The notes beneath the pieces were generated by a model, which was given only the letters and a program-made list of their open reading frames with translations, was not told where the DNA came from and did no database searches. Shown piece by piece: positions 1 through 6,031 of a stretch of 7,580 nt of DNA. The stretch is taken from positions 1 to 7,580 of the forward strand of contig CAJPTO010000155.1 of NCBI GenBank assembly GCA_905373605.1. The letters run 5' to 3'. Origin of the DNA: an uncultured Prevotella sp. (GTDB lineage: Bacteria; Bacteroidota; Bacteroidia; Bacteroidales; Bacteroidaceae). Position 1 is the stretch's first letter. Each line of letters begins with the position of its first letter. Both the position numbers and the translations under genes were made by a program.

Positions 1-40
1 ATTATGAATCATGCGCTCTAACCAGCTCAGCTATCCCGCC
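1..40 (-). tRNA. tRNA with CAT anticodon (elongator Met, or Ile2), 5' part only
   Basis: Read on the minus strand from base 40, the sequence folds as the 5' half of a tRNA. It has a seven-base acceptor strand GGCGGGA, then TA, a D-arm with the loop AGCTGGTTA, G26, an anticodon stem strand CATGA and the loop TTCATAA, giving anticodon CAT at bases 7-5. The window ends at tRNA position 39, so the 3' half (variable loop, T-arm, acceptor 3' strand) is missing. D-stem position 13 is G facing G22, so that pair is a mismatch, while 10-25, 11-24 and 12-23 pair normally. A CAT anticodon can mean elongator Met, initiator Met or the lysidine-modified Ile2. The A/T-containing anticodon stem lacks the three G-C pairs of an initiator, so elongator Met is my first choice. 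Confidence 0.88.
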
Positions 41-63
41 AACATGTTGCTCGTTTGCGGGTG

Positions 64-95
64 CAAAGGTAAGGTAAAAAAGTGAAACGAGCAAA
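64..95 (-). promoter_or_regulatory. Bacteroidetes-type promoter for the tRNA
   Basis: On the minus strand a -33 TTTG (bases 95-92) is followed after exactly 20 bases by TACCTTTG (bases 71-64). This matches the Bacteroidetes sigma-ABfr pattern TTTG-N19-21-TAnnTTTG at every fixed position. Transcription would start near base 57, leaving a leader of about 15-20 bases before the tRNA begins at base 40. It is the most canonical promoter in the window, as expected for a stable RNA gene. Confidence 0.8.
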
Positions 96-135
96 AAAAA
101 ATGTGTTTTTTCGTCCGAATGCTGTAAAAAAGTGG

Positions 136-143
136 TATTTTTG
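136..143 (+). promoter_or_regulatory. Probable -7 promoter box for the START-like gene
   Basis: TATTTTTG fits TAnnTTTG exactly. The expected -33 region (about 108-115) is T-rich but has no clean TTTG, so the match is one-sided. A start near base 150 would give a leader of about 118 bases to the ATG at 268. That leader contains a small GC-rich hairpin, CGGCG-AGA-CGCCG, at 171-183. The box diverges from the tRNA promoter, whose -33 box ends 40 bases to its left. Confidence 0.5.
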
Positions 144-267
144 TACACGAATTAGTGATACAAAGGGCGGCGGCGAGACGCCGGACGCCACTCGAGAGCA
201 AGCTTGAGGGCTTAAACAAGGCCGCATGCGTCATTTTTATTTATTACAAACCACTATCTGTATTGTT

Positions 268-666
268 ATGGACAAGCAAAGACTGTGTATCGAACACGAG
301 CTCATCTCTAACTCGGCAGCCATCATCTGGAACCTTATCAGTACCGATGCGGGGCTTGCTAGGTGGATGGCAGACAGCGTTAGGCAAGACGGAGAGCAGC
401 TAACGTTCGTTTGGGGAGAGATTTGGAGCAACCACGAAGTGAGAACGGCAACCATCGTAGACTGTGTTAAGAACCAATATATAAAGGTGTGTTGGGACGA
501 TGAGGAAGGGCCCGACAACTATTTTGAGCTGCGCATGGACAAAAGCCACATCACCAACGACTACATTCTCACCATCACCGACTTCGCTTGGGACGACGAG
601 ATGGACAGCCTGCGCTCTATATGGAACGACAACCTGGCAAGGCTGCGAAACACTTGTGGCATTTAA
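268..666 (+). CDS. START-like domain protein (SRPBCC fold, AHSA1-like)
   Basis: This is a 132-residue, acidic, soluble protein without signal peptide or membrane segment, so it should be cytoplasmic. It resembles the START-like proteins found as single genes in Bacteroidetes, which belong to the helix-grip SRPBCC fold shared with AHSA1 and START lipid-binding domains. Seen directly: an opening strand (KQRLCIEHEL, residues 3-12), a helix followed by the AHSA1-like phrase ISTDAGLARWMAD (24-36), the strand LTFVWGEIW (45-53), the strand YFELRM (85-90), an acidic turn DFAWDDEMD (105-113) and a closing helix (114-127) that would pack over the cavity. The ligand is unknown. The reading frame is open from an ATG at 226, but I chose 268 because the domain begins directly after it and the extra 14 residues (MRHFYLLQTT...) look like non-coding leader. 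It diverges from the tRNA and converges on the outer membrane protein gene. Family assignment is fairly sure; molecular function is not. Confidence 0.85.
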   Translation: MDKQRLCIEHELISNSAAIIWNLISTDAGLARWMADSVRQDGEQLTFVWGEIWSNHEVRTATIVDCVKNQYIKVCWDDEEGPDNYFELRMDKSHITNDYILTITDFAWDDEMDSLRSIWNDNLARLRNTCGI

Positions 667-785
667 TGCCGTGTGGCGTGTGTATGCCGCAACATGGCGA
701 AGGGCGTTTGCAATTGCGTAACGCCGTAATGCACATGGGGAATTGTTTGTTGTGGGACGGGAAGCCGAGGCATGGCGTTTGTACA

Positions 786-3083
786 TCACAGCCTGTCGGT
801 CTCTTCTTGTATTGCTGATCGCGATTGGCTCTTGGCTTTCGAACGCCCGAACATGTAGCGAAGCGAGAGGACGAGCATGCGCGAGTCGGCATTGGTGTTC
901 ATCGTTATTCGCGCTTGTTGTAGTTGTTGTGTCCAGTTGTTAGCCTTAATGGTCTTGAAAACGTCTTCGGCCGAGAGCGTTAGTCTCAGCCGTTTCTTCC
1001 ATAAATCTTGCGAAAAGTGCAGCGAAAAGTTGAAAGAAGGGCGAAGCAGGTAGAAGTCTGCTTGCTGCTCATTGTGATAACTGGCTGTACATAGCAGCGT
1101 GGCTGCGGCCCAAAGAGGTGTCTCGAGGGTGGTTCTGGCGTTGATGCCAATGCGGTTGAACGTGGCATAATGGCTGCCGTTGAAAGCAAAACGGCTGGCA
1201 GAGATCGTAAAAGCTGTGTGTCCACGCATGTTGCCCAGTGCATAATTGTACATGGCGTAGGCTTGTATGCGGTGTGCATGGGGGATGTTGTCGTAGGTGA
1301 AGCGCACCCGTTGCTGCGCATCCTCCTCCAATTGCGCCACCTGCACCCGCTTGTTGCGGTGATGTTCGTAGCTAAGCGAACCAACAAAGTTGCCCTTTTG
1401 AAGGGAAAGGGTGAGAATGTCTGTGAGCGTGGAACGCAAAAGCGGGTTTCCTATGGAGTACGACAAGGGGTCGATGTACACATTCTTGATGATGAGTTGG
1501 CCGTAAGTGGGGCGGTAGATGCGGCGCGAATAGCTTATGCTGGTTTTCAATCGCGCTTGTTGGTAGGCCACGGCGATGTAAGGAAACCAGTTGTTGGCCG
1601 TGGTGTCGAGCGCAATGTTGGCATTTTGGGTGGATTTGCTGTGTTCGCTCTCAAAGCGAAGGCCTGCGGTGAGGGTGAAATGCCCAATGGCTTTGCGCAA
1701 GTTTAGGTAGGCAGCGTAGGCTGTGGTTTCCAATTGCGATGCTTGTGAGGTGTTGTCTGCCGAGGCATATGTGCCTTTGTCCTTTATATAAGTGGCTTTC
1801 ACGCCCGTGGTGTAAGTAAGGAAGGGGAGCGTGTGCGTGTAATCGGCCTTTAAGCCATACACGTCATAATGGTCTTTAAAGTTTTGGCGAACGTTATGAG
1901 ATAGGTTTTCCAGCACGTTTTGTGTGTTGTGTTGTGTGGCTGAGTAGTAGTCGGCAAATACGCCAAGCGAACTTTTCTTACCTCTGGCGGTAAGGAAGAA
2001 TGACGGGTTGTGCTCTGTCTTGCGGCTGTCGTTGTTTGATGTGGTGGGTATGTCTTGCCTGATGCTGCCCCTTGCCATAGAGAAAGCCTGCTGTTTGTCG
2101 ATGTCTTGTTTGGTGGAAACCAGCTGGTAGGCCAGCCCGAGGGCGGTGTTGGGTCGCAACAGAAACTCTACCGACTGTTTGAAACGCACGAAGTGGGCAT
2201 TGCTTGTAAGGTTGCTTTGCCGGTGGGTGTACAGGTCTTGGTCTTTGTTCCACACGTGTTTGTCTTCCGTGTCGTATTGTTTGGTTCCGCCAATGCCAAA
2301 GCGCAGGTCGGTGAAATAGGCCAAGCGTTGTGTCTTCCCATTGAAAGTGGCGGCAGTGTTGTCGGAAATCGCTCTCGACATGGTTAGGTTGTTGGTGGCA
2401 ACGAAGAGCAGATGGTCGGCTGTGGTGGCTTTCGTAACCACGTCTATCACGGCATCGTAGTCGGCGGCGAATGCTGTTGAGGGGTTGCGGTCGATGGAAA
2501 TGTACTTTATTTGCTGTGATTGCAGGGCCTCCAATTCGCTCATGTTGCGCACGGCTCGCCCATTAAGGTTTATCAACAGGCGCGGCTTGCCCATCACGGC
2601 GATACCTCCACGGGCAGAAACAACGAGTCCGGGGATGCGTCCTGCCACGTCTATAAAGGTTCCAACCTTTTCCAAGTAGGTCTTCTGCACGTCTATCGTG
2701 TAGGCATCGCCATTAAGCCGAACCATCGGTTTGCGAGCTTCCACCACCACTTCGCCCAGTTGCAATGGCGTTTCTGTCAGTGTGATGGTGTCGCTTGAGC
2801 TGTTGGTGCTGGTTAAAGCCGAGACAGGCAGGCGCAAAGCGTTGTAACCCAAGGCGCGGAACATAAGGAAAACGGCCTCTTGCGGCACGTCTATGGAGAA
2901 TGTTCCGCGGCTGAACGTTCTACCCGTCAGCATGGATGAGTCGGCTCGAAGGCAAGCAATGTCGAAGATGTCGATGGGTTTGCCTTGCTGGTCTACAACA
3001 ATGCCATGATAGTTGGTTGTTTGAGCGCAGAGCGAACCGCACCAAAGGATGAACGAAAGGATGAGGAACAGCTGTTTATTCAT
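786..3083 (-). CDS. Outer membrane beta-barrel protein with carboxypeptidase-regulatory-like and TonB-plug domains
   Basis: The product has 765 residues. A signal peptide (residues 1-20, ending SLCA before Q21) directs export. Residues about 24-102 look like a carboxypeptidase-regulatory-like beta-sandwich (HGIVVDQQGKPI, then a RGTFSIDV strand). A plug domain follows at about 107-218, opening with LGEVVVEARKP and containing IDVAGRIPGLVV, INLNGRAV, and IKYISIDRNPS, with DAVIDVVTK near its end. Roughly residues 225-746 form the barrel, of alternating aromatic/polar strands, closing with LSLRYMFG (739-746). The last 19 residues, ending EETDRL, resemble the charged tail common in this outer-membrane-barrel group of TonB-dependent-receptor relatives. 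I see no SusD-like partner, so it is not an obvious SusC/SusD glycan system. The substrate is unknown and could be a siderophore, peptide or other small ligand. The start ATG directly precedes the signal peptide. The gene lies 79 bases downstream of the small secreted-protein gene on the same strand, so the two could share a transcript. Length and domain order are normal and no frameshift is visible. Confidence 0.88.
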   Translation of the reverse strand: MNKQLFLILSFILWCGSLCAQTTNYHGIVVDQQGKPIDIFDIACLRADSSMLTGRTFSRGTFSIDVPQEAVFLMFRALGYNALRLPVSALTSTNSSSDTITLTETPLQLGEVVVEARKPMVRLNGDAYTIDVQKTYLEKVGTFIDVAGRIPGLVVSARGGIAVMGKPRLLINLNGRAVRNMSELEALQSQQIKYISIDRNPSTAFAADYDAVIDVVTKATTADHLLFVATNNLTMSRAISDNTAATFNGKTQRLAYFTDLRFGIGGTKQYDTEDKHVWNKDQDLYTHRQSNLTSNAHFVRFKQSVEFLLRPNTALGLAYQLVSTKQDIDKQQAFSMARGSIRQDIPTTSNNDSRKTEHNPSFFLTARGKKSSLGVFADYYSATQHNTQNVLENLSHNVRQNFKDHYDVYGLKADYTHTLPFLTYTTGVKATYIKDKGTYASADNTSQASQLETTAYAAYLNLRKAIGHFTLTAGLRFESEHSKSTQNANIALDTTANNWFPYIAVAYQQARLKTSISYSRRIYRPTYGQLIIKNVYIDPLSYSIGNPLLRSTLTDILTLSLQKGNFVGSLSYEHHRNKRVQVAQLEEDAQQRVRFTYDNIPHAHRIQAYAMYNYALGNMRGHTAFTISASRFAFNGSHYATFNRIGINARTTLETPLWAAATLLCTASYHNEQQADFYLLRPSFNFSLHFSQDLWKKRLRLTLSAEDVFKTIKANNWTQQLQQARITMNTNADSRMLVLSLRYMFGRSKAKSQSRSAIQEETDRL

Positions 3084-3121
3084 TGCGCACAGTTTATGAA
3101 AGTGGGAAACAGGAGTAAAAA

Positions 3122-3129
3122 CAAACCTT
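3122..3129 (-). promoter_or_regulatory. Weak -7-like box before the outer membrane protein gene
   Basis: The minus strand reads AAGGTTTG, seven of eight bases as expected for TAnnTTTG (first T is A), about 38 bases before the ATG at 3083. The nearest TTTG upstream is only 13 bases away, too close for a -33 element. It may be a weak internal promoter in the 79-base gap, or nothing, with the gene transcribed from the promoter of the upstream gene. Confidence 0.2.
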
Positions 3130-3162
3130 ACAGAACGGAGCGCAAATTTGCTGTTCCACGCC

Positions 3163-3579
3163 CTACTTCGCTTCTTTCTTTCGGGGCAGTTGCGGTGCCA
3201 TCAAGTCGTATTCGCGCAACAGGCGTTGCGTTCGTTCGGCCTTTGTCTCACGATGCCTGGGGTTGGGCAGCCATTTAAAGAGGTAGTAAAGGAAGCCCAG
3301 GGCGTTAAAGTTCAGGTCCGAGCGGCGAATGCTGGCCAGGTTCATCTCTAAGCTGTTGAGGTTGAGCTTGAACTTGGGTTTGGGATGCTGCCCGAACACC
3401 ACCACTTCTTTGAGCATCCTGTCGGTTAGTTTCAGCGGGATGCTGTCTTTCTTTGCCGTTGTGCTTGCCCTGGCCGTGTCTTTTGGTGCAATGCTGTCTG
3501 CCTTTGCTGTTTGGCAAAGGGCGGCCGCAGGGAGCAAGGCGAGGGCCGAAAGCACGATGATGCGTAGCGATTTGTGCAT
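3163..3579 (-). CDS. Small exported protein of unknown function with a plug-like EVVV motif
   Basis: I do not recognise a named family. The product has 138 residues. Residues 1-22 form a signal peptide: basic start MHKSLR, hydrophobic core IIVLSALALLPAAAL, then a likely signal-peptidase-I cut before Q23. C22 is preceded by AAL, which is not a lipobox. Residues 23-50 are a low-complexity Ala/Lys/Thr/Asp linker containing two KADSI/KKDSI copies. Residues 51-63 read LTDRMLKEVVVFG, very like the strand that opens the plug of TonB-dependent receptors (compare LQLGEVVVEA in the next gene). The rest contains an aromatic patch (FNALGFLYYLFKWLPNP, 91-107) and a very basic C-terminus. It probably acts in the periplasm or at the outer membrane. 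It lies 79 bases upstream of the outer membrane barrel gene on the same strand. A -7 box sits 23-30 bases before its ATG. Coding status is supported by the signal peptide, the promoter and the spacing. Confidence 0.72.
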   Translation of the reverse strand: MHKSLRIIVLSALALLPAAALCQTAKADSIAPKDTARASTTAKKDSIPLKLTDRMLKEVVVFGQHPKPKFKLNLNSLEMNLASIRRSDLNFNALGFLYYLFKWLPNPRHRETKAERTQRLLREYDLMAPQLPRKKEAK

Positions 3580-3601
3580 GGCGAATGGTTTTTAGACCTT
3601 G

Positions 3602-3609
3602 CAAATATA
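3602..3609 (-). promoter_or_regulatory. -7 promoter box for the small exported protein gene
   Basis: The minus strand reads TATATTTG, an exact TAnnTTTG match, ending 23 bases before the ATG at 3579. Transcription would start at about 3595, leaving a very short leader of about 15 bases. No TTTG is seen in the -33 region (about 3629-3633), so the match is to the -7 element only. This promoter probably drives the outer membrane protein gene as well. Confidence 0.6.
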
Positions 3610-3718
3610 GCCATTTTTATCCTTAAGTTTGGTTTCTTGATGTGAAAAATATGTTATTGCTGTGCGATGTTTCGCCATCGGCAGGGCAAATTATCCGATG
3701 CAACATGGCCGTTTCTTA

Positions 3719-3737
3719 TATTTTTGTGGTAATTTTG
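3719..3737 (+). promoter_or_regulatory. Two -7 promoter boxes for the LptF/LptG-family gene
   Basis: TATTTTTG (3719-3726) and TAATTTTG (3730-3737) each match TAnnTTTG exactly and lie 11 bases apart. The second would start transcription near 3744, about 30 bases before the ATG at 3774. Neither has a clean TTTG 19-21 bases upstream. Their position between 3642 and 3774 argues against the longer reading frame that begins at 3642. Confidence 0.55.
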
Positions 3738-3773
3738 CACAGATTAGGCCACCCTCGGCTAAATAGCAATCGC

Positions 3774-5693
3774 ATGTTGAGAATAAAGAAACTAGACATA
3801 TTCATCTGTAAGCAGTTCGGGATGTTGTTTCTCGGAACGTTCTTCATCTGCCTTTTCGTGTTGATGATGCAGTTCTTGTGGCGTTATGTCGACGAGCTGG
3901 TGGGCAAGGGGCTTACGATAGAGGTGCTGGCGCAATTCTTTTGGTGGATGGGGCTGATGATGGTGCCGCAAGCTTTGCCGCTGGCCATCCTGCTTTCGTC
4001 GCTCATCACCTTCGGAAACCTCGGCGAAAGCTCCGAACTAACAGCCATTAAGTCGGCAGGCATTTCCCTCATGCGCACTTTCAGCTCGCTCATCGTGGTG
4101 AGTTGTTTCATCAGTGCCACCTCTTTTGTGTTCCAAAACAACATCGGACCTTACTCCACCATCAAGCTTTCGCAGCTGTTGGTGTCGATGAAACAGAAAA
4201 ATCCCGAATTGGAGATACCTGAAGGCGTGTTTTACGACGGCATTCCCAACAGCAATATCTACGTACAGAAGAAGGATATTAAGACGGGTAAGTTTTATGG
4301 CATCATGATTTACCGCATGAGCAACAGCTACGAAGACTCCGAAATCATCCTGGCCGACTCGGGTATGCTGCAAACAACGGCCGAAAAGCAACACTTGCTG
4401 CTCACATTGTGGAACGGCGAGTGGTTTTCTAACCAAGCGCAAGAGGTGGGAAGCAACGCCGCCGCGCCTTTTCGCCGCGAAACGTTCCAAGAAAAGGTGA
4501 CGCTCATCGACTTCAATGGCGACTTCGACATGACCGATGCCGCACTTTTCTCGGGCGATGCACGCGGAAAGGGATTGGCTAAGCTTTATCGCGACCTCGA
4601 CTCGCTGCAACTAAGCAACGACAGCACGGGGCGAATGTTCTATAACGAGGTGCGAGCCAGCTATTATAACGCAACACCTGTTAGCCGCAACGACTCGCTT
4701 GCCGCCGTAAAACAGGCCGCAGCAAAGCCTTTAAACCTCGACACGCTGTTCGCACGACTTAATGCCGACGGCAAACGCAGCGTATTGAGCGCAGCTCGTT
4801 CGCAAGTGCAGGCCGTGGCCGCCGACATGGAATTTAAAGCGATGGTGACAGAAGATGCCAACCGCATGATAAGGCAGCATAAGATTGAGATGTACAAGAA
4901 GTTTGTGCTCTCGCTCTCGTGCTTGCTCTTCTTCTTCATCGGCGCACCGCTGGGAACCATCATCCGTAAAGGCGGATTGGGCATACCCGTTATCGTCTCG
5001 GTGCTGGTGTTCATCGTTTATTACATCCTCGACAACTCGGGTTATCAGATGGCACGCCGAGGAATATGGGCCGTTTGGTTCGGAGAGTTGCTTGCCACGA
5101 TGGTGCTTGTGCCGTTGGCCGTGTTTGTTACTTACAAGGCAAACAAAGATTCGGCCGTGTTCAACTTCGATGCTTACCGCAATGTGTTGATGAAGTTGCT
5201 GGGCATGCGCCTCAAACGAAACCTCATGGCCAAAGAAGTGATTATCAACGAACCCGATTATGCACAGGATGCCGCGTTGCTCAACGAGGTTACGGCGCGC
5301 GCGCAGGCTTATGCCGAGGCGCATAGGCTGAAGACGGCACCCAATGTCCGGCGCGTGTTCTTCGAATATCAGGCGGACAATGAGATGGAAGAGATTAACC
5401 GATTGCTGGAAACGGTCATCGACGACCTGGGCAATACGCGCGATAAAAACATCATGCAGTTGCTCAACACTTATCCCATCATGTCGGTTAAGGCGCATAC
5501 ACGCCCCTTCAACCGGCAATGGCTCAACACCACGGCCGCCATTCTGTTCCCCATCGGCCTTGTGCTTTACCTCAGAATGTGGCGTTTCCGCCTGCGATTG
5601 CTCAAAGATTTGCGCCAAGTGGTGAAAACAAATGCGCTAATCATTGTGCAAATGGAAAGAGGGGTAGGGAGTAAGTTGGAAGTAGTAAGGTAG
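3774..5693 (+). CDS. LptF/LptG-family permease (YjgP/YjgQ) with C-terminal extension
   Basis: The 639-residue product matches the LptF/LptG inner-membrane family, whose members work with the LptB ATPase to pull lipopolysaccharide out of the inner membrane and feed it to the periplasmic bridge. Seen in order: membrane segments at about 17-35, 57-77 and 103-121, with family-typical sequence such as FLWRYVDELVGKGL and PLAILLSSLITFGNLGESSEL; a periplasmic region at about 122-375 that would hold the beta-jellyroll; and segments at about 377-396, 403-420 and 434-453, including GAPLGTIIRKGGLG. After the sixth segment come about 185 extra residues: a charged, mainly helical, probably cytoplasmic stretch, then a seventh hydrophobic segment near 585-602 with a basic tail. 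The frame is open from 3642, but I chose 3774 because MLRIKKLDIFI is the usual family start and two -7 boxes lie inside the alternative N-terminus. The last about 12 residues are encoded by the start of a purine-rich repeat. Whether it is the LptF or LptG equivalent cannot be decided here. Confidence 0.9.
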   Translation: MLRIKKLDIFICKQFGMLFLGTFFICLFVLMMQFLWRYVDELVGKGLTIEVLAQFFWWMGLMMVPQALPLAILLSSLITFGNLGESSELTAIKSAGISLMRTFSSLIVVSCFISATSFVFQNNIGPYSTIKLSQLLVSMKQKNPELEIPEGVFYDGIPNSNIYVQKKDIKTGKFYGIMIYRMSNSYEDSEIILADSGMLQTTAEKQHLLLTLWNGEWFSNQAQEVGSNAAAPFRRETFQEKVTLIDFNGDFDMTDAALFSGDARGKGLAKLYRDLDSLQLSNDSTGRMFYNEVRASYYNATPVSRNDSLAAVKQAAAKPLNLDTLFARLNADGKRSVLSAARSQVQAVAADMEFKAMVTEDANRMIRQHKIEMYKKFVLSLSCLLFFFIGAPLGTIIRKGGLGIPVIVSVLVFIVYYILDNSGYQMARRGIWAVWFGELLATMVLVPLAVFVTYKANKDSAVFNFDAYRNVLMKLLGMRLKRNLMAKEVIINEPDYAQDAALLNEVTARAQAYAEAHRLKTAPNVRRVFFEYQADNEMEEINRLLETVIDDLGNTRDKNIMQLLNTYPIMSVKAHTRPFNRQWLNTTAAILFPIGLVLYLRMWRFRLRLLKDLRQVVKTNALIIVQMERGVGSKLEVVR

Positions 5694-5889
5694 GAAGTAG
5701 TAAGGTAGTGAGGTGGTAAGTAGTAAGGTAGTAAGTAGGAAAGTAAGTAGGAAAGTAAGTAGGAAGCAGTAAGTAGTAATAAGGAGTAAGTGGAAAGTAG
5801 GAAGTAGTAATAAGGAGTAAGTAGGAAGCAGTAATAAGCAGTAAGTGGAAAGAGTAAGTAGTAAGGAGGAGGATTGAAGGGTTAAGGAG
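5651..5889 (+). repeat. Degenerate purine-rich repeat tract, almost free of C
   Basis: From 5651 to 5893 I count three C residues up to 5884, all in AAGCAGT variants. The rest is A, G and T in irregular copies of GTAAG, GTAGGAA and AGTAGTAAGG. Locally it is regular: a 12-base unit GTAAGTAGGAAA is repeated three times (last copy slightly changed) around 5731-5766. A longer segment starting AAGTAGTAATAAGG is repeated with a 31-base offset (5771 and 5802). TAA and TAG occur in all frames, so the tract is not coding beyond the permease stop at 5693. The pattern suggests growth by slippage and duplication. Confidence 0.85.
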
Positions 5890-5908
5890 TTAAGCCAGAT
5901 TTCTTGTT

Positions 5909-5929
5909 GCAAGGCGGCAAAGGCCTTGC
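5909..5929 (+). other. Perfect 7-bp hairpin between the two repeat tracts
   Basis: GCAAGGC (5909-5915) and GCCTTGC (5923-5929) form a perfect seven-pair stem with a seven-base loop. No T-run follows, so it is not a standard intrinsic terminator. It marks the boundary between the purine-rich tract and the octamer array, and could slow transcription coming from the permease gene. Confidence 0.45.
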
Positions 5930-5930
5930 T

Positions 5931-6018
5931 AACTCATCAACTTATAAACTCGTTAACTTGTCAACTCGTCAACTTGTCCACTTGTTCACTCGTCAACTTG
6001 TAAACTTGTCAACTCAAT
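5931..6018 (+). repeat. Eleven phased octamer repeats (AACTYGTC) before ribBA
   Basis: Eleven consecutive 8-base units run from 5931 to 6018 without a single insertion or deletion. The consensus is AACTYGTC. Units 1-6 alternate C and T at the fifth base (AACTC.., AACTT..), and the order is less regular afterwards. Variants include AACTTATA (unit 2), CACTTGTT (unit 7) and AACTCAAT (unit 11). The units are directly adjacent, so this is not a CRISPR array. The plus strand is poor in G, so a transcript would fold little. The array ends 13 bases before the ribBA ATG and thus occupies its leader or promoter region. No clear TAnnTTTG box is visible between 5694 and 6031. Confidence 0.92.
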
Positions 6019-6031
6019 AACACATATAACT

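Noticed and set aside
226..267. 14-residue N-terminal extension of the START-like protein
   Set aside because: The domain starts directly after the ATG at 268, and the extra residues are hydrophobic but too short and unlike a signal peptide. An earlier start cannot be fully excluded.
703..725. Hairpin GGCGTT/AACGCC between the converging START-like and barrel genes, as a shared terminator
   Set aside because: The stem has only six pairs, the loop is 11 bases and there is no T-run on either strand. The 119-base gap 667-785 otherwise shows nothing I can support.
1170..1706. Plus-strand open frame of 178 codons opposite the outer membrane protein gene
   Set aside because: It is fully antisense to the barrel region, has no recognisable motif and no promoter box, and is a shadow of the real gene.
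3676..3700. Inverted repeat CATCGG/CCGATG as an operator before the permease promoter
   Set aside because: Only six bases match with a 13-base spacer, and similar matches are expected by chance in a region of this size.
3642..3773. N-terminal extension of the permease by 44 residues
   Set aside because: The stretch contains two TAnnTTTG promoter boxes and does not resemble the family start, which begins at MLRIKKLDIFI (3774).
4731..5618. Minus-strand open frame of 295 codons opposite the permease gene
   Set aside because: It lies wholly inside the well-supported permease gene. Its product is rich in His, Gln and Arg with no domain, signal or membrane pattern, as expected for an antisense shadow frame.
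5637..5912. Minus-strand open frame of 91 codons across the repeat tract
   Set aside because: Its Leu/Thr/Ser-rich product is just the translation of the low-complexity repeat on the opposite strand.
5931..6018. CRISPR array
   Set aside because: The units are 8 bases long and directly adjacent, with no spacers and no cas genes nearby.
5694..6031. FMN riboswitch before ribBA
   Set aside because: The conserved G-rich core segments of that riboswitch are not visible. The interval is filled by the two repeat tracts and one short hairpin.
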